Shown piece by piece: positions 1 to 13,200 of a stretch of 64,000 bases of DNA. The DNA lies in NCBI RefSeq assembly GCF_003590095.1, contig NC_039483.1, positions 5,146,001 through 5,210,000 of the forward strand. The letters are read 5' to 3'. A model generated the notes under the pieces. The model saw only the letters and a list, made by a program, of their open reading frames with translations. It did not search any database and was not told where the DNA came from. The stretch comes from Trichoplusia ni. Taxonomy: Eukaryota > Arthropoda > Insecta > Lepidoptera > Noctuidae. Position 1 is the first letter of the stretch. Each line of letters starts with the position of its first letter. The position numbers were made by a program, and so were the translations under genes.

Positions 1-126
1 TGATGCCTCAACCAATCTGCTTCCCGTGCAATCATAATAATTATATATCTTCATGCTAGCAATTTTTTAAAGTAGGTTTTATTTATTCGAAGGAACATAG
101 TAAACTCCTAAGGAAGAAGATCAATG

Positions 127-174
127 TATCGCGACTTTCGCAACTCTAACGTGCGAGTTGCGAAAGTCGCGATA
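127..174. repeat. Perfect 20-bp inverted repeat (hairpin)
   Basis: Arms 127-146 and 155-174 are exact reverse complements around an 8-nt loop. The arms are more GC-rich than the surroundings. No transposon hallmark is visible on either side, and the function is unknown. Confidence 0.85.
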
Positions 175-482
175 AGTCGCTAAGGGTATATGAAAGACAA
201 TGTGATGAAAAGTGATAAAAGTAAAAAAAAAGCAATAAAAATGGTCAGGTTTATTTATTCATATAATTGGTGAAATAAAACTTGAAAATATTTACAATTT
301 TTTTAATAAACCATAACAATTTAAAGTGTAAAATTCTAATAAACAACTATAATGATTAGCCGCAATATCACATTAATTTCCCTCTCGACAACAACATCCA
401 CAGGTTTTGATTCCATTTACCTAATAAAAAAAAACAACATTTTGAATTTTTATAATAACTATCGTGAGACTGATTCATTATT

Positions 483-614
483 AAATGATGTAACGGTTTC
501 GAGAGTCGAACTCGCGATCCCGCCGCGTCTGCTCATGATTAAGGACTCCGGTTGGGTCCGAAACTAGTCGGGCTACCCCGATAAATACGCGTGAGTAAAC
601 CGTTACATCATTGA
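483..614. mobile_element. MITE, ATGATGTAACGG-type
   Basis: A roughly 130-bp element bounded by inverted copies of AATGATGTAACGGTTT (left) and AAACCGTTACATCATT (right). The interior carries a motif, CCCGACTAGTTTCGGAC on one strand, that recurs at 7018-7185, 9118-9240, 52990-53100 and 54600-54705, so this is a dispersed family in the window. The target-site duplication is not clear. Confidence 0.7.
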
Positions 615-655
615 ATAACATTTTGAATAATCAGGGTGGTGAATTGCTACGTATT

Positions 656-985
656 ACGGCGCACCGACTAAATGCGGGAGACATAGCACGGCGGTCCAGG
701 TTTAGTCAGTAAGAGTCTGACACTACCCGCTACCTCCCCAAAGAGATTGGTGTCCGTTAGCAATACCCTGCCTAACGAAAAAAAGGATACAAAGCTTAAG
801 TCCGTTGTGCAGAGCTTCCCACTTTTACAACTATGATGCGTTGGTAGGACATTACCAAACAAGAAAAACTTTATGTGGGAGTTCAGATTCAGTCAGCAAG
901 AGCCTGACACTACAGACTTCCATCCCCTCAAATTTCATATTTCATGAGGAATCCCCGGCAATACCAAAAACTGGCTACTTTCTAG
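656..985. repeat. Dispersed repeat fragments
   Basis: Two related segments share a TCAGT-AG-AAGAGTCTGACACTAC block, at about 702-725 and 889-913. They resemble pieces of a lepidopteran retroposon but cannot be classified from this sequence. Confidence 0.35.
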
Positions 986-1229
986 CACTTTTTGAAAGAA
1001 TGATTCATTCCTAAATAAGGTATTTACAAAAAAAAAACTGTTTTGTCCATCAGACAGGATTTCATAAAAACATTTTTTCAGCAAGTAGTTTCATTAATTC
1101 TAAATAGTCAACAAGAACCCTGCATATGTGTCCCCGTGTACGTTATTTAAAAAAGTACCAGGTTACTTGCAGTGAAATTATCCCGTAATAGAAAATATGA
1201 GAAGAAATAAATAAAAAATAAGACTTGCT

Positions 1230-4200
1230 TCAAATATACTGCAGTCCCATGGCAGCGGCATGTGCTAGAACTGCCTCAGCTGCTTGCCGCACTTCCAAAT
1301 GCGCGCTGGCCGCCTCGTACCACTTCTGAGCGGCGGCCCGCGACGCGCCCCGCAGCGAACTGATGTGGCGAACTGCGTTGGCCAAGTTACCTTGGTCCAT
1401 CCAGAATCTGTTCATACAAAAATAGCTTTAAATCAAGGCTCTCCGAGAATTAATAAACTAGGGCACTTAAGACCATGGGGAAATTTAACTTTACAATTGG
1501 AAAAGCGGTTGAGGTCACCACGCCAAACCCATTGAGCGCGACGTTTCGCGGGCTCGATCCCCGCGTAGGACACGCATAACAAAGCACACAAATGTGTGAT
1601 CAACGAATGCTTGTCCTGAGTGTGGATGTCTTTGTGACTTGCATATTTGCGAAACTCACCGAGGAACAAGAATTAATTCCTTAATGCGGGAGACCAAGTT
1701 CTACGATTGGTGGATGGTAAATAAAGTAATACGATTCTTACTTTGCACGTTGCAACAAATCAAACGTATCTAAATGTTTTGGGGGCTCTTCGGGCGGTTT
1801 GTCGAACTCTTGTTGTGGTATTCCCGATACCTGCAAAATACAGATTCAACTTTTCAGCCAGATGCCTAAATAAGCTCTGATTGGCTGATTAAATATTCTG
1901 TTTTATATCCTATCATTCGGGTTTTTACACACTGGAAAGTGCTTTGAGCAAAAACGCTTTGAAGTAATATGGGGAATACCAACATCCTTTGGACAATGGC
2001 ACTCATTTTGCTTTCAAGAGTCAATAGTAAGCACGCAAGATATTTATAAATACATAAGGCCCTTGATCAAGTTGGCTTGGTAAAAAACAGTTACAAAACA
2101 AAAAACGGCAGCTTAGCTAAAAACAGACAAATTGCCTTTTCCATACGATAGGGATGTCAAATTTTTTGATCGTCGTTTAGTTTAATGCATAATCAGTCTT
2201 TGTCCTCCCACCTCGGGCATAGGCCTTCCGTTTCTCATGCCAATTTCTACGGTCATTAGCCAGCCTCATTCGGACTCGACCTGAGACCTACACTATATCG
2301 TCGACCCCTCTTACTCCCATTAATGAATAGTAATTGTTGGATATTCCATTTTGTCCCGCAAGTACAAAAGTGAATGGAACTTACGCGTGACGTCACTTCT
2401 GAGCATAAATTTATAGGTATCATAGGTATTTTTTTAAATTGCCTTTCATATGAACTGAGAAGATTTTTACTATTTATGCTCAGTCATCATCCCTATTGAA
2501 CGTTATAAATTCAATTGACGAAAGGGGGCTGTGTCGACTTGCTCTTAATATTTAAGACTAGCTGTTGCCCGCGACTTCGTCCGCGTGGTTAGAAGATATA
2601 AGTTATAATTTATACCTGCCTTCTATCTATCTTGTAGGATTCAGTCAGCGTTTGCAATGTAAGCGCAAAAAACGTGTTTTTTTACGACCTCACATTAGAA
2701 ACCTCAAAAATTGTAGCCTATGTGTTATTCTGATGTATAAGCTATATCGTGGTAAAGTTTCATTCAAATCCATTCAGTAGTTTTTACGTGAAACAGTAAC
2801 AAACATCCATACATCCATACTTACAAACTTTCGCCTTTATAATATTAGTAGGATTTCATTAAAGTTACCTTCATGAATAACAGCAGGCCCTGTAGCCATG
2901 ACAGTATGTAGACCGGCATCCGAGCACCATCCTGCTCGACCAGCGCCACACTCCGGGCAACCTTTTCCATCTACACACATATATATGTCATAATTATCGC
3001 CGGCTTTTCGTTCAGCTCCCAGCCTAACAGTTTGCTGCTAAGCACAGCTGCGACTGCCAATTTAAGACCTCATCAACCCAATTACCTGAGCAACGTGACA
3101 CCTCTAAAGTTAGACTGGTTGTCGGACTTTCAAGCTTCTGACTGCCCACAACAGTTGTATAAATGCACTTACTGAGATGAATCCTTCGCGTAGCACGCTC
3201 TCCGGGACGACGCCGCTCTCGCGCACATGGGGGGGTATAGACTTCAGGACAGTTGTTACCAACTTGTCCTTACCACCTGTGGTTAAAAATATATTAATAA
3301 ATAAAATGTATTTTGCGTCTGCAGGGATAGCCGAGTAGTTGAGGTCATCAAGCCAAATCCACTGTGCGCGACGTGTCGCGGGTTCGATCCCCACTTGTTC
3401 TTGCTGCCGCCCCGCTTGATGCTTGTTCTGAGTCTGGGTGTCTATGTGCTTGTGATTTGTATGTTTGTGAAACCCCTGCGATACAAGGATGAAATTCCTT
3501 GCTGAGGGTGTCGTTAAAAATAAAAGAAAAAAAATCCTTTTAAAACTACGCGGTTTCCTTAAAAAAGTATTAAAATATAAAAAGGGAATAATTATTTTTA
3601 ATAGGAATTCAGAAATAAATCATACCCGATGCCTTCTCAATAGCTTTCAGTTCTTTATCAACTTTGACTATCGGATCTCCCTTCTTGGTTGCCTCCAGCA
3701 GGGAAGCGCCGGCTGTCCACAGCTCTTGCGAACGTCGAGTCTCGCGTTCCGCTTTCATGCGAGCTGGACAAAATGTTCATTTTAATGGATGCTCATACAA
3801 TAGTCTCAATGCAAGCTTAAAACTTGTAGGGCCTAATAAAGGTTGAAATTAATACTTCAAGTTTTGCCTTTAATAAGCCAACCGGGAATCACTTCTGGGT
3901 ATATCCGACCTCATACTGACTTTGATTGATACCACGTTTAAATCAAATAAATTCAAACCTTAACGTTTAAGATATTAGTGTATTTTTAGAACGTAATAAG
4001 ATGTTATAAACAAGTACCGTCTAATTTTGCCTCAAGTTTTGATAGTTTTAGAGCCATTTCTTCTAATTGTACCGCGAACATCCTCTTCTCAGCATCCACT
4101 TTGTCTGCTACCATTCCGTCGAATTTGGCCGAAATCTGTATAATAATAACAAAAAGATTGGCAGTAATTAAACAGAGACAGGGCTATTTTTTTAATGTAA

Positions 4201-7200
4201 CAAATACTTGTCTGAAAACCGCATCCAAATTGCTTCAGCCAAACGCGAGATAATCGCGGAAACATACATACAAATAATCGAACTGAGAACCTCCTTTGTT
4301 TGGAAACGCTTAAAAATTAAACAAAGCATGATGATTTGTGGCGGTAATGTCATGAAACACTAAATCGTTTTTGAAATGTCTTACAAAAATTACGATAATC
4401 GATTTGAAAACAAACATTGTTCCCATTAACTTTAATTCCTTACAACCGATTTTAAAAAATAGGAGGTCCTCAATTCGCCTATATTTAGTTTTTTTTTGTC
4501 TGTTACCTCAGAACTTCGGACTGGATGAATACCGATTTTATTCATTCTTATTTCATTTAACACGTTAAAAAGCTATAATTTTTTTCTAACTTCATAATAT
4601 TTGGCTATTTATTTTTTCATTTAAAGGCGGTTGTAACATTGTTGAAACTAGCGTTTCTTTATTACACCAACTGTTATATTCATAATAACATTCAGCCTTC
4701 ACGTCGAGCTTAGAATATGGAGCTATAGCTAAATTATTCATCGATTAGTGGCAGGAGGACAAAAATAGCGATTCGATCAATACTTGAGAGCGCAACAGGC
4801 AACGGCACTAAGGAGTCCTAGGGACATCGTTTGCATTTAACAAGAGTAAAAATTCATGTTTATTGCCCAACATTTTTATTCTATTTGTTTTTCTTATATC
4901 TAAATGATCAAAAGCTAAGACTGCAAAGAAGCGAAATACTTATAGGTACTTAAAATTGTACTTTAGTTGTTGCGTCGTATGCTGATATGCGTGATAGTTC
5001 ACGTAAAGATACAGGTACATGTAAAGAAAATAAGCAAACGAATTAAATCATTTTTGATTGACAAAACTATGAATTTTCCATAATTATAAATGAAATAAGG
5101 TTGGCACGTATTAATTTATTTACAATTTTATTATTTATTTTTATTGCCACAAAAAATGATTAAATAGTTTTTAACAGTTTATCTGTGGACTCGGTCGAGT
5201 CTCATATTAGTTTCATTTACGACCAAGCGAGACTAACGAACAGCAATTCATTTTTATATTCAGATCGTTATTTGTCACATCAACTATAGCAAACGTTTGT
5301 ACGTATAGTTTGAATGCAGACTCTACTGCGTTATTTCAAAGCCGTATTGATTGCATACGAAATAGGTCAGTTGGCTAGGGTCCGCTACATTATAAGGTAA
5401 TATTATTATTGGTGGAAACGTGACAGCGCTAGCTGCGTAGAGCGATGTCTCTCTTTCACAATTTCTATAATAGGTACTACTTTGAAGCGGCTGGAAAGGA
5501 AGGGATAATATTGCACAGAACTTCGGTAATCCAAATATCGCATAGTAACGCGTCTGTCTGTCAATATTATTGCAGTATAAACGATTAGAGGAAAATATAA
5601 TAAATATATATGTCGGAGATGAAAATGGCAATAAATTGGTTAATCTTAATTAAAACCTCATTTCTGATAAACAGTCCGCAACCTCATTAATGAAACCTTG
5701 TTAGTTACTATTCGCTCCAATGCTGGCAGGTTGCCAACTAGAAGACATATAAGAAGTATACATATACTGTAAAAATAATGGCGTATTATCGATAGTCGTA
5801 ATTATAAATCGTAATCGATAAAATAAATAATTAATCAAAGTGATTTCGATTTTGTCATCGGTTTTGTTTGTGGTATCGTGTCATTCGCAACCAATGAATT
5901 AAGTGATTTTATTTGCATCAATTTATGACTGAGCTTTAGCTCCAGACCACGAAAACATATGTTACCCGTTCACAATTTTTTCCCACGATTCTATACACAC
6001 ACTTTCTTGTTAGTATGTTTGTCGTTCTGGTTGGATTTCAGCAAATCAATTTTGCGGCACTTCCGATAGGCTAGCAGGCTAAAATTTTCAGGGTAGCTTC
6101 AAACCCGATAACAATACAATTTACAACTTAAAAACGTCTTGACCGATATTGATAAAAGTAAAATGGATATTTAAAGACGTGGGATTTTGTCTTTTTAAAT
6201 CTATTAATTTTCGATGGTGAATTTTGTGTATTAGCTAAAAATATGCAGGGATTTGTTGTACAATGCTGGCAATGATATATAACCTCGGCTACCAGAGCTG
6301 TGCAGCTCCTCAATGTATTGCTACACTCGTGAAATTTCACGCCTCATCTGAATGAGCATCTACAATAGTGTATCTGACGCACTGACCTCCTCTTCCATCT
6401 GTTCCAGTCGCGCATTGAGGGTATCCTCGTGTTTATCCATTTGCTTCTTAGTTAGGTTCTTCAATATTCTATCGTTATCTGCTTTCATATCGTCCTCCTA
6501 TTTAAATTAAATCAACATTTCATCTCTGAAATATAATATCCTTAAGAATATAAAATAATCGTTCGAGTTTTTTGATGTCAATAGGTGGGCGATTCATGTA
6601 AATCAATAGTTTAATAGATCTTATAAAATTTAGGATGAAAGCCGACTTTAGCTTGAAAAGCGAAGTGCCAAGATTTTTGCCTCGTTTTATTGACTAAGTA
6701 GGTTCACCGACAAATGATTACAGCCACATAATTACAAAAAATACATGTGTATAAGTACCTATGCTACGCTCTAGTGCAACAATCATTTAAATGTAGGCAC
6801 ATCATGCTCAACAAGCGTGAATAAACAGTTACGTTTTTTCTTTAATTACGATACTAACAAAGGATTACGAGTCGACAACAAACTGCCTATGAAGGCAAAA
6901 TTATCACAGAAAGACTTTGGAACCGAGCCTACCTAGAGTAGGCCAAGTCACTGGATGTTAACGTTACTAAAGCGAATATTATTCGGCCTTACTGATTTCT
7001 TTTGGTATTTGATTGAATGATACAACGGATACTCACACGTATTTGTCGCGATTGCCCGACTAGTTCCACGAGGTCGCGAGTCTAGCTGTTCGACTTTAGG
7101 CCTCGCTGCCGCATTAGTGCACAATCAAGGACTCTGTTGTTAGGCAATCGAGACAAATACGCGTGATTAAACCGTTACATCATTTTATTATGAATCAGCC

Positions 7201-10200
7201 TCATGAAAGTTGATATTTAGTATTGGTTTGATTTTCATACCCTCCTCTTGAACTCGGCATCTACTTCACCTCTCCTCCTTTTGATAGCTGCATCTAGAGC
7301 TGCGCCTCTAGCTTTTAAAGCATCCTCTTCTTTTGGCAACACTAAAAATATTTTTAATACGATTTATATGAAAATTTCCATTATTTTGATGACGATAATG
7401 TCCTTTTAGTGGATTTAAGCCGTGGTGGCATTACGGTTCTAAGGATGACTTTGTGTGCACGAGAAACAGGTTCTATCCGAACACAGGTAGAGTACCAACA
7501 TAGATTTTTCAAAGTACTTTGCTACTTATAGGAAGTACTTGTGACTAACAGCGAAGAAACCTGAAATCCAAGTATTCGAATATCTACTTGAAAGCGCCAG
7601 CCTGCAATAAGGTAGCGAGGTGACCAATGTTGAAACCTGCCCTATAAGGGAAGAGGCCTGTGCCCAGCAGTGGCAGCAGTGGGACTTATATAAGCTGGTA
7701 ATATAACAGGCTGACAGGCTAATCCGAGAAATACTCTCGGATTAGCCTGTTAAGTTAGCTTTTTGTCAAAGTGCTATTTGAATCGATGGATGAAAAACTA
7801 CTTACTATCGAGTGCACGGTTGATACGTTCGGTCATTGCTTCAGCGGTATCCTGCAACTCGCCATTCAGCTGATGTATCTAAAAATGTAAAAGAAAATAT
7901 TCCGTACCTCGAAGGAGTAAAAAAAAAATATTTGTTACGTATACCTAACTTGAGTTAATCGGAATACTATCAGGATGTCTTTGAGCACGTGATTTTGTGT
8001 GTTTGCTAAGCCTCCGCAACACTTGACTGCACGGATAGCCGAGTGGTTGAGGTCACCACGCCAAACCCACAGTGAGGGACGTGTCGCGGTTTTGATCCCC
8101 GCGTAGGTCAAGCATTTGTGTGATCCACGAATGCTTGTTCCGAGTCTGGGTGTCTTGTGCATGTGATTCGTATGTTTGTAAAGCCCCCCGCGACACAAGG
8201 ATTAAATTCTTTAATGGGCGAGTCGTTTAAAAAGAAAAAAAACACAAGGAAACTCCTTACTTCGGGAGTCGTTTTCTGTTTAGATTTAATACTTACATAT
8301 CTGTAACTGTTATACAATAAGACATCGAGGTCTCCGTTGATAACCGGCTTCTTGGCACTATACTTCAGTCCCGGGAACATGCCTTCATTTTCTGATGTGT
8401 ATTTGTCAACAACTTCTTCCACCTATGTGAAAATGTAAACATTTGTACGTGCTTTAATAGGTACCCTATATGAAGCTATCGAATGCACAAAAAATATTAC
8501 AATACAATACAACAGCAATACTTATTTTTCAAAACCCCAACAACCCCTCATTACAAAACATCAAATTAGTCAAACCCTTGGTTCCAGTCAAACCCAAGAT
8601 TTTGATTGAATTTGAATCCAGTAACATTAAAAAACGTGGATTTTTAATAGATATCAATTAGTACTATATATTTTTAAACTGTTCTTTTAGATAAAAAGCC
8701 ACACCAAGATTGTTTACCTCTATTTAAGTATCTTCCTAAACAAATGGAAAATAGGTACTCCGTACTTGATAATATGGATCTTACGGTCTGCCATTGCGCA
8801 TCCAATACGATGGATCGATCGTTCTCCCATTGGTACTCCATGAAGGCCACCTTGAATCTGTCGTGGAAATCCCTGTTGATGGCCTTGGAGTTCTCTATCT
8901 GATCCTTAGAGGCCTGTACCCCGCAGTCAAGATAACGCACCATCTCATCTATAAGAAATATGGGATGAGAATCGAATAACAAACAAAAGAATTTATGTCT
9001 TTCTGATATATGAAAATTTCAGCATGGAGGTTCTTGTAACGATCAGAAAAGGAATAAAAGTCCAATATTCCCAAGTAGAAAATTAAAAATTAAAATTAAA
9101 AAGAAAGAAATTAATAAATGATGTAACGGTTTGCTCACGCGTATTTATCGGGCATGCCCGACTAGTTTCGGACCCAACCGGAGTCCTTAATCATGAGCTG
9201 ACACGGCGGGATCGCGAGTCGGTTCGACTGTTTTATCTCTTTTCTGAATCGCCAAGTTACATCGGCCACACTGCGCTTAGAATATACGTACTGTACCTAG
9301 TGCCTACCTACCTACTTACTAAACACATATACACAACATGCTAAGGAAACAGACATACATAAAGTCTTATTTACCGAGTTTACTCGTGGCGCATGAGGCG
9401 TTGGCCAGAGACACTTCAATGAGCTTCTTTCTCTCTTCCATCGCATTACGTAAAGCCTTCATTCCAGCAAACGAAAACTTTTGCATCGTTTCTTCGACCA
9501 ACTGGATTTAAAACAATTTAATTGTTGAAGTAATTTTTGCAAGGATAATTCATTATTAAATTAGCTGCCCGCGAACCCACTCGCTATAAATCGAAAATGA
9601 TCAGACGAGAATATACAACCGGTATACGTATATATATATATATAATCCAGGTTATTGACTACATAAATGTGTACTCTAAAACCGTCCAATGGTTTTTACG
9701 TGAAAGATTAAAAAAAACCATCCACACTTTCGCGTTTATAAAATTAGTAGGATAATTTAAATATCCTATATCAATATTTACCGCATTGTAATAAGCGCAC
9801 GCATCTCTAGCAGTGTTGTAATTATTGAGAACTTCTTCGCCGTAGTCATTTATACATTTATCGATTTCGCAAATGTCTTGGGTGACCACCGGAGGAGGCG
9901 AGGGTTCGCACGTCAACGCATTTTCTGGAAAGTAGTAAGAGAAAGTACTGTTTAATTTATGTTCAAACAGATAATAACAAAAATGATATTGTGAAAAATG
10001 GGATGATAGCTTTGTTTTTAATTGGAAGCGGATTTTTGGAATCGTTGCCGTGACGAAGGCTGCGGTGGTGACCGTTAAATCATTGCGTGGAGCCGGCCTA
10101 TCCGAGCAGAAATATTTCTTGCTGCACTACACGCAAGCAAGCATTCAATCAAAACAGTGGTATATGTCAGTGTCGGCCATCGCAGAAAATCAGCGATGCC

Positions 10201-13200
10201 AGACTGTCCCGTATAGGGTCGCTGTATATGCTGAGCGAGAGCTATTTCACAAGCTTGTGACGCTTATTATTCTCCTACTTTGTTCTTTTAATTATATTTG
10301 CTTGTCTGTTTTGTGTCCTATATATGAGTCATAACTGCGAATAAATGCTTTCTTTCTTTCTATATGCTCTGATACATTGCTACATATTATTTTGCTCATA
10401 TTATTTCTTCGTGAGAAATGAAAAAGTTACCTTCCTCTTCCTCTTCTTTTGGTGCGACTTCAGATTCATTGGGCACATCTGAGTAGGAACACAAAAAATG
10501 CTTTATCAGCTACTTATTAGCTAGGGAGTAGTAGAGAGATTGTAAACAATATTGACAGCCCTTTCAAAATGTTTCTTGTAAGAAGACGTCAAACTGAAAG
10601 GTTTGGAAGAGGACATGTTGCGCCGACCCCGAGTCAAATAATTGGCATAAGGGCAGAGGATCGATGATGAAGATGATGATGGTGCAACCGAAAAAAATTG
10701 TGTCGAAAATTTTGAGAGTCTGACACACCAATTCGATTTTCTACATTCGAAGTCTACATTCAATTGAAATAAGGTTGAATGTACCGTAGTTAAGTATTGG
10801 TGTCCCATCGAGGGAGCACTTCTTCGGCTTCTCATCGGCAGTCAGACTGGCGATGAATTTCTTCGTGTCCTCGATGCAGGTGATGGCGAACTCGCCATAA
10901 GTCATGTTTTCTTGGAACAATACAGCTATAAGGTCGTCGAACCATGGTGCGTTTATTGTTAACCAATCACGAATTTCTGGTGAGCCCCTGGAATAATTTT
11001 TGAGTTTCGGCTACTGGACCATGGAGTAATGTTTGTAGAGTTCTTTACCCAAAAGTTTAAGCCTTAAAGACCCTATCACTAAGGCATCGCTGTGCGTAAG
11101 GTGCAGAGCAGACGGAACACTTCTTGTGCGATCGAGTCTGCGGCGCTCAAAAAATCAAAAGCAAACGTTCAAGGTGACGCTTCGTAGCCGTGCGGTCCAA
11201 ACAGCTGTCAAATTGCACAGTCGTGTAGATACTGAATTTAAATTATTGAAATTCTATTGCAATTTGAAGTGTTATTGATTTTATTATAGATTACAGCCAA
11301 AGAAAGGCCGCCGAACTAAAGATTGAGCTCAAAAACAGGGGCTCTGAATTCACTTTTACTAAAGAAAATCTCGTAGTAGTAGAGAAGTAGTTACAATGTA
11401 ATTGAATTTGTTTTTTCTTTAACTACTTAATTGCAGGTATTTGTATTTCAGCGAGTTGTAGTTGATTCATGTATATTATACATTTCAGGCTGAAATACTA
11501 TGACAGAGATCTTTTTCTTTGTATGAGTATAGTGCGTTTCATCAAATAGTTCTTATGCTAACTATGCCGTTATGTTGGCAGCAACGTTTTTCAGTATTGC
11601 TGATTACATTAAAGGATCTACACCTCAGAATTGCGGAGATTTGATGCGTAAACGACTTTTATGACTTTCTTATTGTTTTTTCAATTAAATAAACCTCTCA
11701 CGTTTTCATAAAATATGGGCAGGAGGGTAATAAATTGCAAAAATAATTTATGACTTTTTATTACATGAAATTCCAATAAAAAAAATACATTGATTTGTGT
11801 TTCAAGTAATTATGCTCATCTAATGGACTGAGACCGGCAATATTTTCTTCATCTTCTTCGGTAGCCGCCTGGGCCGTCGGCCCAATACTTAGGTACCTTC
11901 GATTTTCTTTACGAGCTCGCATTCTTTCATCCATTTTTCTTTGGTAAATGTAGCCGTAATTTCCAAAAAAAAATTGAACATTTGCGTGGTGTTGACACCT
12001 TCGTTGATGTGCTGGCCGCCACATCACCTTCTAAACCGTCACTTACACCTACGCTTACACCTAAAATATTAATTTAAATTTATTTAACTTTTCTCTTCAT
12101 AAATAATCACACAATAAACAATGCGGCGCATTATATCGGCTTCGATCTTAATAATTATATTTTTTAGGAAAAAAAACATCAGGGATCAAATTTTACCCGC
12201 CTCTAGCCACCCTATTTTACTAACCTGTAATGGCGGTAATACGATTTTGAACACGACTAAAACGAATTGGCGCTTCATTTCGTTTTTCACGTTCACAAAA
12301 TTCCTTGCCCTTTAACACAGTCACTCTTTCACCACTTTTCAACGTTTTGGGCATGATTCCAAGATTCTCATATAGAAAACTATGGAAAACTGATAAATTA
12401 TGCAGGCACCTTTACGCGTATTTATATCTTATTTCGTATCTTGCCAGACAAGAGTGTCAACAAGACGTCAATAGAATTAGGTATTTTATGAAACGCACTA
12501 TAGAACTGTTCATTCCATGAGAATCAACTTGGCACTGCATTATTTTCAACACAGGTCAACAATAACATTTTCGATGGAGTAAATTTATATCTGCGAACGG
12601 TTACAAGCCACTATTTGAATCGGCTTTTATTCCGCGTAGGAAACCTATCCTGTCCTGTTTTATCTGCACAACACTGTCTCATTATAGAAAACAATATACC
12701 AAAAGTATTGATTTAAAGAATAAATAAACCAATAAAAATACATACGCGACTAGTAATTGTATGTATACTTTATTCTTTAAATGACAATTCATTGGACCAC
12801 ACGCTACAGAGCTTCCATCTCGCGTTGAGAGTTTTAGAAAACCCTCATCACACGGATTTTATGTGTGCCGGACTTTTTGCGCATAAAATTGCATAGATTC
12901 TATTTTCACAAACTAAAAAGTCACGGATAGTCTATCGTCTACGCTGCTCCTAAATATCCACACAAATTCGTCATTTGCAATTTTTCTCATTCGGCTGGTT
13001 TTGTAACCTTTTGATTGCTCGCAGGCTTTTGTTTTCACCGGATTATTTGATCTAAGGAGGGACATGAGTCACGGTACTCACCTGGCATAAACACAAAGCC
13101 CCCCAGCTAAGAACAATATAGTCACTGCCCCCCAGAAGAGGGAATCGTCTTTCGGCGGCGGTGGTGGCGGGGGCGGGGGCAAGGGACATGGTTCCCGCTC

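Larger units (their letters stand above)
1..1229. other. 3' flank of Mic60 paralog, repeats only
   Basis: No gene is recognisable downstream of the minus-strand stop codon at 1230. The stretch holds a perfect hairpin (127-174), a short terminal-inverted-repeat element (about 483-614) and two related blocks at about 656-725 and 860-980. Those blocks share the phrase TCAGTCAG-AAGAGTCTGACAC, so they are probably parts of one dispersed repeat. Short open frames here match no protein I know. Confidence 0.6.

Noticed and set aside
8108..8422. 104-residue minus-strand frame taken as one gene
   Set aside because: Only its first 42 codons (8422-8297) are a Mic60 paralog exon; the rest reads through the intron into a SINE.
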